A stretch of DNA of 64,000 nt from Burkholderia sp. Bp9143 (GCF_003853645.1 NZ_QTPO01000026.1:46753-110752); one strand, 5' to 3'; shown: positions 1 through 8,646, counted from the first letter of the stretch. The notes: generated from the sequence alone by a model not told the origin. Made by a program: numbers and translations.

Positions 1-1
1 C

Positions 2-190
2 GAAACGGACGCCGTGGTCATCAATCATCGCTCGCTCGATGCCGCGCTCCTGTTCTCGCAGCTGATGAGCGAGCGCGTCGACGAGCGCTTCCGAGCGAAC
101 TATCTGTCTGCACCGGACGCAGTCGCGCTGAATGCGGCATCCATGTCACCGCAGTGCCCTCGGACACATGATGAAACGCCTTCTTATTGA
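2..190 (+). CDS. C-terminal end of an unidentified gene (cut by window edge)
   Basis: A reading frame enters from the left edge and runs 62 codons to TGA at 188-190. Its third codon positions are strongly G/C for roughly the first 50 codons, as in the certain genes of this window, so I read it as the tail of a real gene. The visible part looks helical and charged (for example LMSERVDERFRANY). I do not recognise the family. Its stop falls about 20 bases inside the next gene if that gene starts at 168, so the last few codons may be poorly conserved read-through. Confidence 0.5.
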   Translation, partial: ETDAVVINHRSLDAALLFSQLMSERVDERFRANYLSAPDAVALNAASMSPQCPRTHDETPSY

Positions 191-572
191 CCTGACGACA
201 GCGTTCCTGCTGCTCGCTTTTTCTGGAGTTCCCATGGCACAACCCGCTCCGATGCCAACCACGCCCACCACGAAGATATTGGCGATTGGCACCTTCCCGC
301 CGGGCACGGACATGCAACACGTCCAAACCATTCTTCCGACCGAAGTTCGCGAGACGGCGCAGCTCTACCTCGATGGCAAGATCGACCAGTGGTATTCACT
401 GCAAGACCAGGCTGGCGTGGCGTTCATCCTGAACGTGACCGACGTCGGTCAAGCGCATCAAATGCTGGAGGAACTCCCGTTGGGCAAGGCACACTTGATG
501 ACGTTCACGCTGCTTCCGATCGGCCCACTGAAGCCGTTGAGCAAGCTTTTGAATCCCCCTTCCCCTCGATAG
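168..572 (+). CDS. Small secreted protein, muconolactone-isomerase-like fold
   Basis: A 134-residue product. From the ATG pair at 168/171 it has a typical signal peptide (KR, a hydrophobic stretch of about 15 residues, cleavage likely after PMA near residue 23). ATG 234 is an alternative start with a better ribosome site (GGAG five bases upstream) and would give a cytoplasmic protein of 112 residues. The body has the spacing of dimeric alpha/beta-barrel proteins of the muconolactone isomerase/YCII type: a beta strand, a helix ending DGKI, a strand with W, then a LEELPLG segment and a final strand. Function unknown. The family assignment is by pattern only. It may be cotranscribed with the hydrolase starting at 726. 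Confidence 0.6.
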   Translation: MMKRLLIDLTTAFLLLAFSGVPMAQPAPMPTTPTTKILAIGTFPPGTDMQHVQTILPTEVRETAQLYLDGKIDQWYSLQDQAGVAFILNVTDVGQAHQMLEELPLGKAHLMTFTLLPIGPLKPLSKLLNPPSPR

Positions 573-725
573 ACAGCACTGGAACGCATCGGGCTGATGC
601 GTCACCCGATTCGATCAAAGCCACAGAGAGAAATGCGGTGTACTGCTTTTTGCGCCCCATGGAATTCCGAAGCGGCAACGCGCAATTTGCCTGCCGCAAT
701 GTCACACTGAAGGAGAGCCACGATC

Positions 726-1700
726 ATGTTCAAACCCGTCACGAAAGCGATTCTCTTCCCCGCAGGCGCTGCGGGTACTGCTGCATGCTCGATCGTGCCC
801 GCGTCTTCGGCATCGGCGCCAAAGGTTGCTGTTGGCGAGTTGCAGGTCAATGCCGACATCACGCTGCGCCATATGGTCTACCGTCCCGCTCATCCGAAGG
901 GTACCGTCCTGTTCCTGCACGGCTTCCCGGAGACAATGTATGCGTGGAAGCCGATTGCCGAAGCCTTGTCCAGCGACTACGAGGTGCATGCGTTCGACTG
1001 GCCGGGCTACGGGCAGTCGTCGCGCCCACGCGCCGATCGCTTTTCCTACGCGCCGAAGGACTATGCCCGCGTGCTGGAAGACTATATCCACGCGTCCGGC
1101 CTCGATCGTTCGAATCTGGTGATTTATGCGACGGATATCGGCGCGCTGCCTGCACTGCTGGCAGCCTTGGAGCAACCGGATATTGCGAGGCAAATCATCG
1201 TTGGCGACTTTGCCCCATTCAACCGGCCGCAATATATGTACGAAAGCCTGCAGGCGCTGAAGTCGCAGCCTTCGTCCAACCTCGTGCATGCGGCAATGAA
1301 TAATAATCGCGATGAAATCCTCGCAAACACGTTTTTCCGCGGCATGTCGGACCGGGCGCGCTACGCGTTGCCCAAGGAATTCACGGATGACATAGCGAAA
1401 GGGTGGGACGGCGAACTCACGGCGGCGGACGCATTCTTCCACTACTACTCGTGCTTCACGCGAGATCAGGACTACTTCGAAGCCAATATGGCAACGCTGA
1501 AAGTCCCGGTGAAGGTGGTGTGGGGCGAGCAGGATATCTATATCAAGAAGGAAATGGGCATCGAGTACGCGAACCGTAATGGTGTGGCGCTTTCGATTCT
1601 CCCTGGACTCGGCCACTTTCCGCATCTGCAGGCGCCCGACCAGACGGCAAACGAAGTCCGTGCCGCGTTCAGCGCAGTTGGCAATCGGGTGAGCGACTAG
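726..1700 (+). CDS. Alpha/beta hydrolase, epoxide hydrolase/haloalkane dehalogenase-like
   Basis: A 324-residue protein with an N-terminal hydrophobic export-type segment (residues 5-30, containing C21), then an alpha/beta hydrolase core. The oxyanion region is HGFPE at 65-69. The nucleophile elbow reads YATDIGAL, so the nucleophile is Asp137 rather than Ser, as in epoxide hydrolases and haloalkane dehalogenases. The acid is probably in WGEQD, and the general-base His is in GLGHFPH near the C-terminus. A ribosome site (AAGGAGAGCC) lies upstream of the ATG. Substrate unknown. Export is inferred from the N-terminus; the Cys does not fit the lipobox well. Confidence 0.8.
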   Translation: MFKPVTKAILFPAGAAGTAACSIVPASSASAPKVAVGELQVNADITLRHMVYRPAHPKGTVLFLHGFPETMYAWKPIAEALSSDYEVHAFDWPGYGQSSRPRADRFSYAPKDYARVLEDYIHASGLDRSNLVIYATDIGALPALLAALEQPDIARQIIVGDFAPFNRPQYMYESLQALKSQPSSNLVHAAMNNNRDEILANTFFRGMSDRARYALPKEFTDDIAKGWDGELTAADAFFHYYSCFTRDQDYFEANMATLKVPVKVVWGEQDIYIKKEMGIEYANRNGVALSILPGLGHFPHLQAPDQTANEVRAAFSAVGNRVSD

Positions 1701-1776
1701 CGCGCGTGGCAACCCGACGCCGTACGAATGTCGAGGAATGCCCCCTTCCGACTCGCCGATTCGGTCGGTCAACCGT

Positions 1777-2694
1777 TCACCGCGACCATCGCCACGACGG
1801 TTCGGACAGGTGTTCGGCGAAGTAGTCGGACAATGCGGCGACCTTCGCCGGACGCGCGCGCGCCGACGGCGTGACGAAATAGAGGCCGCCCTTCGTCAGC
1901 GACCAGTCGGTCAGGATCGCTTCAAGGCGGCCGTCGGCGAGGTATTCGCCGGCGATGAACTCGGGCAGTTCCGCGATCGCCAGACCCGCGAGCAGCGTCG
2001 GCAGCAACGCATCGGCATTCGTCACGCGCAGCGGACCGTTCGGCATGACGGGCTCTTCCTCGCCCGCGGCGTTCGAGAAGCGCCACACATCGCTATGTGC
2101 CCGATACGCGTACGACAGGCACGGCCGCTCCATCAGCTCGCGGGGATGCGCGGGCCGCCCTTCGCGCTTCAGATACGCCGGCGACGCCACCACGTATTGC
2201 GTTACCGCACACAACCGTCGCGCCACCAGTGACGAATCCGGCAGCGCCGCAATACGTAACGCAGCGTCGAATCCGTCGGCGATCAGGTCGACTGTCGCAT
2301 CCGACAGATGCAGGTCGACCGACACTTCCGGATACGCTCGAAAGAAGCCGGGTAGCAGCGGCGCGACCCAGCGCAACCCGAACGACATCGGCACGGCCAG
2401 CCGCACGAGCCCGCGCGGCTGCACGGCCATCTCGCGCGCGGCGCTCTCCGCCTCTTCGGCGTGGCGATACACCTCGCCGGCCTTTTCGCAGATCGTCCGG
2501 CCGAACTCGGTGAGCGCCAGCTGGCGCGAGGTACGGTTGAACAGCCGCCCTCCCAGGCGGTCTTCCAAGCGGGCCACGCCGCGCGAGACTGTCGCGACGG
2601 ACACCCCCATCGCGCGCGCCGCGGCCGCGAACGACCCCTCCTCCGCGACCTTTGCAAACATCGCGAGCCCTTCGAAATCAGGCAGCCTGGCCAT
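1777..2694 (-). CDS. LysR-family transcriptional regulator
   Basis: A 305-residue LysR protein: N-terminal winged helix-turn-helix (residues about 5-65, with [21 protein letters not shown]) followed by a substrate-binding domain. It belongs to the large subgroup near DsdC/PA0477-type regulators of short-chain dehydrogenases. It is transcribed away from the SDR gene at 2836, with 141 bp between them, the usual arrangement for a regulator and its target. A palindrome at 2716-2732 in the shared spacer is a candidate binding site. The inducer cannot be read from the sequence. Confidence 0.9.
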   Translation of the reverse strand: MARLPDFEGLAMFAKVAEEGSFAAAARAMGVSVATVSRGVARLEDRLGGRLFNRTSRQLALTEFGRTICEKAGEVYRHAEEAESAAREMAVQPRGLVRLAVPMSFGLRWVAPLLPGFFRAYPEVSVDLHLSDATVDLIADGFDAALRIAALPDSSLVARRLCAVTQYVVASPAYLKREGRPAHPRELMERPCLSYAYRAHSDVWRFSNAAGEEEPVMPNGPLRVTNADALLPTLLAGLAIAELPEFIAGEYLADGRLEAILTDWSLTKGGLYFVTPSARARPAKVAALSDYFAEHLSEPSWRWSR

Positions 2695-2715
2695 TTCGCC
2701 TCATCTTTTCATTTA

Positions 2716-2732
2716 TGCAACGTTAACTTGCA
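2716..2732. promoter_or_regulatory. Candidate LysR operator
   Basis: TGCAA-7-TTGCA dyad around GTTAAC, in the spacer between the divergent LysR and SDR genes. It fits the T-N11-A form of LysR boxes. Confidence 0.4.
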
Positions 2733-2835
2733 ATCAATTCTATTTCGAAACGAAAGGGGCGTCGATATTCTCCTTACATCGCAGCACGCAGCACCGAACG
2801 CAGTCATCCACGTATCGAACGAAAGGAGAAACACC

Positions 2836-3600
2836 ATGGCACGCAAACTCGACAACAAGATCGCACTCGTTACCGGCGCAACCAGCGGCATCGGCCTCGC
2901 CGCCGCCCGGCGCTTCGCAGTTGAAGGCGCGCACGTCTACGTCACCGGCCGGCGCCAGGCCGAACTCGATGCCGCGGTCGAGGCGATCCGCGAAAACGGC
3001 GGCAGCGCGACAGGCGTACGCGTCGACTCCACGAAACTCGACGAACTCGACGCGCTGTATGCGCAAATCAACGAGGAACACGGGCACCTCGATGTGCTGT
3101 TCGCGAATGCGGGCGGCGGTTCGATGCTGCCGTTCGGCAGCATCACGGAAGAACACTTCGATGACACGTTCGATCGCAACGTGAAGGGCGTGCTGTTCAC
3201 GGTGCAAAAGGCGTTGCCGCTGCTCGCCGAGGGTGCATCCGTGATACTCACCGGTTCGACGGCAGGCAGCGCCGGCACCGCCGCATTCAGCGTGTATTCG
3301 GCTTCGAAGGCCGCGGTGCGTGCATTCGCACGCAGCTGGATTCTCGATCTCAAGGAGCGCCGCATCCGCGTGAACACGATCAGCCCGGGCGCGACCCGCA
3401 CGCCGGGCCTGCTCGACCTCGCCGGCCAGGACGCCGCGCAGCGACAAGGCCTCGCCGACTACCTGGCTGCGCAGATTCCGATGGGACGCCTGGGCGAGCC
3501 GGACGAGATCGCGGGTGCGGCATTGTTCCTCGCGTCGGACGACGCGAGCTTCGTGAACGGCATCGAACTGTTCGTCGACGGCGGCCAGCAGCAGATCTGA
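2836..3600 (+). CDS. Short-chain dehydrogenase/reductase (SDR)
   Basis: A 254-residue classical SDR. The cofactor motif TGATSGIG is at residues 13-20, NAG is in FANAGGG, a Ser lies in LTGSTAGS, and the catalytic YSASK follows; the C-terminal end FVDGGQQQI is typical. The Arg residues after beta2 (GRRQ) suggest NADP(H) preference. The ATG at 2836 is chosen over upstream in-frame codons because GAAAGGAG sits just before it and the family starts here. Substrate unknown. Probably controlled by the divergent LysR gene at 1777. Confidence 0.92.
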   Translation: MARKLDNKIALVTGATSGIGLAAARRFAVEGAHVYVTGRRQAELDAAVEAIRENGGSATGVRVDSTKLDELDALYAQINEEHGHLDVLFANAGGGSMLPFGSITEEHFDDTFDRNVKGVLFTVQKALPLLAEGASVILTGSTAGSAGTAAFSVYSASKAAVRAFARSWILDLKERRIRVNTISPGATRTPGLLDLAGQDAAQRQGLADYLAAQIPMGRLGEPDEIAGAALFLASDDASFVNGIELFVDGGQQQI

Positions 3601-3688
3601 ACGGAGCGCGAACGCACCGGGCGCGGAGGCGGTCTTCGACGATCGTTTCGGCGCCCGCTGCCCCCGCGCGCTCGCCCGGACGCACACC

Positions 3689-3978
3689 ATGATCGAACAT
3701 CGTGCCTTCCTGTCGTTCGGGGTGGTCAGACGCGAGTGGCTCGACACGCGGCTGCAGTTCCGTTTTGGCGAGTTCGGACACGCCGACCACGCGCCGCCCG
3801 GCGCACTTCACGTGTGGAGCGACGATGCATTCGTCGCCGCGCTCGCGGTTCGGCATGCACGCTCACCGGGACGTCGAGATCGTGACATGGGTGCGCTCAG
3901 GCGCCATCACGTATGAAGACGATGCGGGCAACCGCGCGCGACGACACGGATGTCGTGATGGTCGAACTCCTCGGGTAA
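3689..3978 (+). pseudogene. Decayed pirin-family gene
   Basis: From ATG 3689 the frame encodes the pirin N-terminus (WLDTR, HADHAPPGALHVWSDD). Near 3838 the homology moves to another frame, which reads FGMHAHRDVEIVTWV and AITYEDDAGN, the metal-binding HxHxD region of pirins. This fits loss of one base. After about 3935 nearly all the rest of the protein is missing. A third frame then gives a plausible C-terminal tail (DVVMVELLG, stop 3976-3978). The gene is therefore frameshifted and internally deleted and cannot make a working pirin/quercetinase-like protein. Confidence 0.7.
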
Positions 3979-4008
3979 AGCCGGCCGGCCTCAACACGCT
4001 GTCGGCGC

Positions 4009-4386
4009 TCAAGACCTGCAGGCAATCGCCTCGATCTCGATCCTGGTACCGACCATGTTCGTCGCCTGCAAGGTCGATCGTGACGGCTTGTTGCCCGGGA
4101 AGAACTCCGCATAGACACGATTGAATTCCGCGAAGTCGCGCGTGTCCTCGAGCCAGACGGTGGTTTTCACCACGTCGGCGAGTGTGCATCCCGCCAGCGA
4201 GAGTACGTGGGCCACGTTCTTCAATGTCTGACGCGTCTGCGCCTCGATCCCGCCTGCGACGAGGCTCCCATCTTCGTTTCTCGCCACCTGACCAGATACG
4301 AACACCAGATCGCCAGCTTGGGTCGCCAACGATCGGGGCAGGTTTCGAGTGACCGGATTGCGCTCTGCAAAGTATTCGATCGCCAT
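4009..4386 (-). CDS. RidA/YjgF-family protein
   Basis: A 125-residue protein of normal Rid length. It has the family pattern: VFVSGQVA near 30, EAQTRQTLKNV in the middle, the KTTVWLED strand, and the PSRSTLQ segment whose Arg binds the carboxylate of imines in active RidA proteins. Family members hydrolyse reactive enamine/imine intermediates. It stands alone between two gene remnants (pirin, YdcZ-type). Which subfamily it belongs to cannot be decided by eye. Confidence 0.88.
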   Translation of the reverse strand: MAIEYFAERNPVTRNLPRSLATQAGDLVFVSGQVARNEDGSLVAGGIEAQTRQTLKNVAHVLSLAGCTLADVVKTTVWLEDTRDFAEFNRVYAEFFPGNKPSRSTLQATNMVGTRIEIEAIACRS

Positions 4387-4480
4387 TTGAGCCTCCCACG
4401 ATCCATTCGACGCCGCTGTCGGCTAACGAAAACGAGCGTAACGCGGAAATGGCGCGCTGCCAATTCGGTATTCTCGATCG

Positions 4481-4606
4481 GGAAGCCGCTACGCACCGCC
4501 CCTCGACCAGTTCGGCCTGTTCGGCACGCCGCGGCACCCTGTCAGCGTGATGCGCATTTCCGGTGCGGCCAGCCGGATCCTCGGCGTCGTGCTCATCCGC
4601 GCGTGA
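4481..4606 (+). pseudogene. C-terminal remnant of a YdcZ/DMT-type small transporter
   Basis: The + strand from about 4502 reads DQFGLFGTPRHPVSVMRISG and ends GVVLIRA at stop 4604-4606. This is the pattern of the last loop and last membrane helix of YdcZ-type drug/metabolite transporters. No start or upstream helices are present, so only a fragment remains. The call is by resemblance alone. The rest of 4387-4685 shows nothing else I can support. Confidence 0.4.
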
Positions 4607-4685
4607 CGACGGCACGGGATACCGCGCCGCCCAGAACAACGGGCACCTGTCGTTTCCCGTACCGACGCTGCGTTGAAGACGTCAA

Positions 4686-5150
4686 TCAGTACCGATCCGA
4701 CACCCCCTCGATCCCGCGCTCATGCAGCGCACGAACCAGCCCGGCACGTACCGTCGCGACATCCGAAAACGCCGGCCGTCGATGCGCGGCGACTTCGGCC
4801 GCGGTATAAGGCTTGAAATCGCGCGGCAGCGCATCGCGGTTCATCGTCGTGAGCACCCAGTTGAGCACGTCGGCGAGATCCTTGTCCGACAGCGCCGAAT
4901 TCGACGCGCCGGGCACGCGCATCACGTACTCGCGCCCCGCCGGCAGATGCGTGAAATAGCCAAGCGAGTTCGCGAGCGGCGGCACCTTGCCCGGAATACC
5001 GCCGCCCGTCGCCGTGTGGCAGCCCATGCAGTTGAGCACCCAGTGCTGTCGCGCGAGTGCGGCGTCGTTCACGCCGTCGGCATGTGCGGGTACGGCCATC
5101 GCACATGCCGCGGCAGCAACCGCCAGCATGGAAGACAGACGGCGTGTCAT
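4686..5150 (-). CDS. Monohaem cytochrome c (aau-associated, distal)
   Basis: A 154-residue protein with a signal peptide (MTRRLSS, hydrophobic core, cleavage near AHA-D at residue 24) and one haem-binding CMGCH motif at residues 41-45. A Met suitable as axial ligand lies in YVMRVPG. Start ATG 5150 is chosen because the signal peptide begins there. It is the last gene of the amine dehydrogenase operon, 62 bp after the other cytochrome. A role as periplasmic electron carrier from the TTQ enzyme is inferred from position. It is far too short, and has too few haem sites, to be a MauG. Confidence 0.8.
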   Translation of the reverse strand: MTRRLSSMLAVAAAACAMAVPAHADGVNDAALARQHWVLNCMGCHTATGGGIPGKVPPLANSLGYFTHLPAGREYVMRVPGASNSALSDKDLADVLNWVLTTMNRDALPRDFKPYTAAEVAAHRRPAFSDVATVRAGLVRALHERGIEGVSDRY

Positions 5151-5212
5151 GAACGCCCCGATCCGCAACGCCACCGCACGCTGGCCGCCACGACACCGAT
5201 CGCACACGGCAT

Positions 5213-5713
5213 TCACAGCCCCAGCCCCTTCGTCACGACCGCACGTTGCGCGTGAACGGCCGTGCCGTCCATCTCCTTCGCACGCACCGCGCGGATGTCG
5301 GCTGCCGTGAACGGCTTCGCGTCGCCGTGCTTGTCGTTGAGATCGAACACGACATAGTTGAGCACGTTCGCGATGTCGTCATCGCTCACACTCGCGAACG
5401 ACGGCATCTTGAAGTTGTAGCGCTTGTCGTGCACCTCGATCTCGCCGAACATCCCGTGCAACAGCGTCGCGACGAGCTGCGCGCGGCCCGCGTCGGCCGT
5501 CGCGTACTTGCCCGGATACTCGGTCAGCGGCGGCGCAAGGCCGTCCTGTCCCTTGCCGCCCGCCTGGTGGCACACCGCGCACTGCGCGTCGAACAGGCTC
5601 TTGCCCGCCGGGTAATGGGCGGCCTGCTGCGCGCCGGCAAAACCCGGCAACGCAAAACCCGCGACAACCGCGACCCACGCGACGACGATCTTTCCAGCTT
5701 GCTTCACTTTCAT
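5213..5713 (-). CDS. Monohaem cytochrome c (aau-associated, proximal)
   Basis: A 166-residue protein with an uncleaved-length signal peptide of about 28 residues (ending FAGA-QQ) and a single CAVCH haem motif at 45-49. The axial Met candidate is in NFKMPSF, a standard class I arrangement, and ADVLNY/ANVLNYV-type helices are present. Its ATG (5713) overlaps the stop of the TTQ small-subunit gene by four bases (ATGA), so translation is coupled. The best inference is that it accepts electrons from the amine dehydrogenase in place of a copper protein; no azurin/amicyanin gene is present. Confidence 0.85.
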   Translation of the reverse strand: MKVKQAGKIVVAWVAVVAGFALPGFAGAQQAAHYPAGKSLFDAQCAVCHQAGGKGQDGLAPPLTEYPGKYATADAGRAQLVATLLHGMFGEIEVHDKRYNFKMPSFASVSDDDIANVLNYVVFDLNDKHGDAKPFTAADIRAVRAKEMDGTAVHAQRAVVTKGLGL

Positions 5714-6255
5714 TGCTTTGCCGCTCCCAGCAGGACCGAAACCGAACAGTGGTAATTCGAATTGCCGTTCGCCATGCACCAGTTGATGTCGTTGTTCAGC
5801 GACAGCTTGTACAACGGCTTCTCGCGCTCGTTGCGGTTGCAGAAGCACTTGCCGCACGACGTCTTGCCGCAGCAGTCGTTGTACGACACGATGTAGTCCG
5901 AACCGTCGTGCGGGTTGCGGCAGGTACCGATCCACGTGATCGGCGACGGCGTCGTGCCCGGCGGGCAGCTGCTCGACGTGCCACCGCAGCAGCTGCACAG
6001 CCAGCCGTCGATCGCGCAGTATTTCCAGTAATCGCAGCTCATCGGATCGTCGCTCGCGCCCGACGCGGCGGCACCGGATGCCGCCGATGCGCCGGACGCC
6101 GCATCCGCCGCATACGCGGTGCGGTCGACCGGCAGGAGCGGCAGCATCGCCGACCCCACCAGCACCTTGCCGAGCTTCGCCATCGCACTGCGCCGCGAAC
6201 TATGCTGCGCGACGCCGCGCGCCGACCGCTCGAACCATGAATCAAACAGGCCCAT
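5710..6255 (-). CDS. aauA: TTQ amine dehydrogenase small (catalytic) subunit, aromatic-amine type
   Basis: A 181-residue precursor. Residues 1-50 form a long leader with paired Arg at 21-22 before a hydrophobic stretch, as in the twin-arginine-like leaders of MauA. The mature part is Cys-rich (CSCC, DCCG and other Cys), matching the six-disulfide fold. The two Trp that become tryptophan tryptophylquinone are W108 (in PITWIGTC) and W159 (in DINWCMA). The segments PSPITWIGTC and NPHDG are closer to what I recall of Alcaligenes aromatic amine dehydrogenase than of methylamine dehydrogenase. It acts in the periplasm in an alpha2beta2 complex with the product of 7489-8646. Substrate class is inferred. 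Confidence 0.88.
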   Translation of the reverse strand: MGLFDSWFERSARGVAQHSSRRSAMAKLGKVLVGSAMLPLLPVDRTAYAADAASGASAASGAAASGASDDPMSCDYWKYCAIDGWLCSCCGGTSSSCPPGTTPSPITWIGTCRNPHDGSDYIVSYNDCCGKTSCGKCFCNRNEREKPLYKLSLNNDINWCMANGNSNYHCSVSVLLGAAKQ

Positions 6256-6294
6256 GTCGTTGTTCTCCGTTGACGTTGAAAGAGGGGCGGCCGA

Positions 6295-6930
6295 TCACGC
6301 GTGCCGCGCGTGCTTTTCGTGGCCGCCGTGGTCGTGATCGCCGTGCACGAACTGCTGCAGCGATGCCACGCCACGCTCCTTCGCTTCGAACAGGCTCTCG
6401 AGATGCTCGCGGGTGTTGACGAGACCCTTCGCGCGCACCGTACCGGTGTCGTCGAGCAGCACCGCGTACGGCAGCTTGCCGATCTGGTACGCGAGGCCGA
6501 GCTCCTGCGACAGCACGTACGGGAAACGCGCGAGGTCGTGTTTCCGCGCGAAGCGCGTGTGTTCGTCGCGATCGCCGTCGCTCGCGAGCACGATGTTCAC
6601 CGGCGTCGATTCGCTCGCCTGCAGCGACGGCAACAACGGCAGCAGCTTCTTGCAGACCGGGCACGTCGGCGACAGGAAGAACAGCAGCGTCGCCTTGCCC
6701 GACGCATCGACGCCGCCAACCTTCACCTGCGAGCCGCGAATGTCGGTCAGCTCAAACGTCGGCGCGATCGCGCCGACCGCCGGGCCCTTGTCGATCATCA
6801 GCGCGCCGGCCGGCATGATGCGTTCGTACAGGATGCCGATCTGGCGCACGAGCGCGAGGCAGATCGCGCCGAGCGCGAGAACGGCGACCCACAGCAAGGC
6901 GGTGGAAACGGTGAGAGCGGTTTGCATCAT
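6295..6930 (-). CDS. aauD: Amine dehydrogenase maturation protein, thioredoxin-like
   Basis: A 211-residue membrane-anchored protein: a transmembrane helix at about residues 5-28, then a thioredoxin-like domain with the redox motif CPVC in LSPTCPVCKKLLP. The C-terminus is His-rich (HGDHDHGGHEKHARHA). MauD/AauD proteins are needed for disulfide formation and stability of the small subunit. Its ATG overlaps the mauE-type gene by four bases (ATGA). Start 6930 is supported by GAGG just upstream and by the membrane anchor beginning there. The His-rich tail may bind metal; that is a guess. Confidence 0.87.
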   Translation of the reverse strand: MMQTALTVSTALLWVAVLALGAICLALVRQIGILYERIMPAGALMIDKGPAVGAIAPTFELTDIRGSQVKVGGVDASGKATLLFFLSPTCPVCKKLLPLLPSLQASESTPVNIVLASDGDRDEHTRFARKHDLARFPYVLSQELGLAYQIGKLPYAVLLDDTGTVRAKGLVNTREHLESLFEAKERGVASLQQFVHGDHDHGGHEKHARHA

Positions 6931-7481
6931 GAATTCCTCAGATGGGAAAGGCGCGGTACGTTGGCGAGCAGCACGTCGACGGTGAGCAGCGCGCAGACGA
7001 TCAGCAGCACGAAAGAGAACAGCGTCAGATAGTCGAACCACACGACCGCGCGGCTGCCCGGCTCGACGAGCGCGGCCGCCGCCAGCACGACGAGCAGCAG
7101 CACGCGGGCGACATGCAGCCAGCCGATGCCGCGCGGCGCATCCGCGCGCGCGGCGGCAAAACCGGAACAGCCACAGTCGATATCGGTATGGCCGCGCAGG
7201 ATGTTGATCGTCATGCCGGCCGCGAAGACGAGCAGCAACGCGATCAGGCCGAGCGCGCCGGTCATGCGCGTATCGGGAAACAACAGCGCCGCGGCGCAGA
7301 CGGCTTCCGCGAGCGGAATCGCGAACGCGACAGGCGCGGTGAGCGCATCGGGCAGCAGGCGATAGCCGGCAAGCGCCTGCCGGAACGCCGCGGGCCGGCG
7401 CATCTTCGCGAAGGCGCCGAGCAGCACGACGACGGCCGCGCCGGCCTGCGCGCTGGTGGCGAGTACGGGATCGAGCGTCAT
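6927..7481 (-). CDS. aauE: Amine dehydrogenase maturation membrane protein (MauE/DoxX-like)
   Basis: A 184-residue, four- to five-helix membrane protein. It has the conserved DCGCSG motif (IDIDCGCSGF-type, in a loop after the third helix) characteristic of MauE-like proteins, which are thought to pass redox equivalents for disulfide formation to MauD/AauD. It lies between the large-subunit gene (7 bp upstream) and aauD (4-bp overlap), the standard B-E-D-A order. Confidence 0.85.
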   Translation of the reverse strand: MTLDPVLATSAQAGAAVVVLLGAFAKMRRPAAFRQALAGYRLLPDALTAPVAFAIPLAEAVCAAALLFPDTRMTGALGLIALLLVFAAGMTINILRGHTDIDCGCSGFAAARADAPRGIGWLHVARVLLLVVLAAAALVEPGSRAVVWFDYLTLFSFVLLIVCALLTVDVLLANVPRLSHLRNS

Positions 7482-7488
7482 CGCGGCC

Positions 7489-8646
7489 TCACGGGTTCAC
7501 GAGCAGCGTCGGCGTGCTGCCGATCTGCTTCTCGACGTGCTGCGGCTTGCCGGTGCGCGCGTCCATCACGACGAGATCGGACGTGCCCGTCAGCCCGTAG
7601 AACAGCGGCTTGTCATCCTCGCTGACCTGGATCGACACGAGCGGATCGACCTTCTGCTGCACGAGATCCCAGCGCGCGACGCGCTGTTTCGTCTTCAGGT
7701 CGTAGACCCACACCTGCGTGCCCGGATCCTTGTGCGTGCCATCGCCGCCCTTGTGCATCAGCACGTAGTAGCGGTGCTGCTTGACCTGCACGGCCGTCTG
7801 CTGCATGCCGCCCGGGCGCCAGCCTTCGGCGCGCTCGGTTGCGGTCAGCAACGACCATGGCTTGCCGAACACCGGGTTGTCGCCGCTGAAATCGGCGCTG
7901 CGCACGTTGCCGTGGTACGTCGTGAACAGATAGCCGCCGTCGTAGCGCGACGCGTTGATGAAGGCCGGATCGTTGTCGACGTCGATGAACGCATCGGACA
8001 TCGTGCGCTTCACCTCCTTGCCGTTCGCGTCGAGCGTGACAGTCAGCGCCTTGCCGCTTTCGCACAGCGCGGTGAAGCGGTCGCTCCCCGACGGATACGC
8101 GAGCACGCATGCCGCGGTGTCGATCTCCGACAGCACCTTCTTCGACACCGCGTCGATCACCGTCACCGACGCGGCCGGCGTGATGTTCGCGACGTACAGC
8201 CGCTTGCCGTCCGCGCTGAACGCGGTGTTGTACGGCGACGGCACGTGCTGCCCGTGCTTCGCCGGAATCACGATCTCGCCGGTGTGATCGAGCGTCGTGT
8301 TGTCGGTCATCTCGACGACGTCGGTGCGCGTGCCGTGCGAGCCGCGCGCGAAATAGGTCGTCGCGATGAAGCTCGTCTTGTGGTCGGGCGAAATCGCGAG
8401 GCCGGGCGCGAAGCCGCCGTCGATCTGGCCGAGCAGCTTCTTCGCGTCGGCGTCGTACACGAAGATGCGCCCGTCGGTCATCGTCGGCATCGCGATATCG
8501 ACCACGTATACCTCGTGCGGATGCCACGGCGGCATCTTCTGCACGACCAGTTCCTCGGGCTTTTCCGTCGCGTCTGCGCTGCCGGCCCACGCCGCCGCGA
8601 ACGCCAGCGTCGCCGCGAAAACCGCGGTGCGTCGCCTTGTTCTCAT
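7489..8646 (-). CDS. aauB: TTQ amine dehydrogenase large subunit
   Basis: A 385-residue precursor with a signal peptide (MRTRRRT, hydrophobic, cleavage near DA-TE at 27) and a seven-bladed beta-propeller of WD-like repeats, the known fold of the heavy subunit of methylamine and aromatic amine dehydrogenases. It forms the channel over the TTQ of the small subunit. It heads the operon aauB-E-D-A-cyt c-cyt c. A divergent AraC-type regulator begins 241 bp away. The length agrees with the family. Confidence 0.87.
   Translation of the reverse strand: MRTRRRTAVFAATLAFAAAWAGSADATEKPEELVVQKMPPWHPHEVYVVDIAMPTMTDGRIFVYDADAKKLLGQIDGGFAPGLAISPDHKTSFIATTYFARGSHGTRTDVVEMTDNTTLDHTGEIVIPAKHGQHVPSPYNTAFSADGKRLYVANITPAASVTVIDAVSKKVLSEIDTAACVLAYPSGSDRFTALCESGKALTVTLDANGKEVKRTMSDAFIDVDNDPAFINASRYDGGYLFTTYHGNVRSADFSGDNPVFGKPWSLLTATERAEGWRPGGMQQTAVQVKQHRYYVLMHKGGDGTHKDPGTQVWVYDLKTKQRVARWDLVQQKVDPLVSIQVSEDDKPLFYGLTGTSDLVVMDARTGKPQHVEKQIGSTPTLLVNP

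Noticed and set aside
4686..5713. MauG for TTQ maturation
   Set aside because: Each protein has only one CxxCH and is half the MauG length.
5213..5998. Longer N-terminus for the proximal cytochrome c
   Set aside because: It would read through the TTQ small-subunit gene in another frame; the signal peptide starts at 5713.
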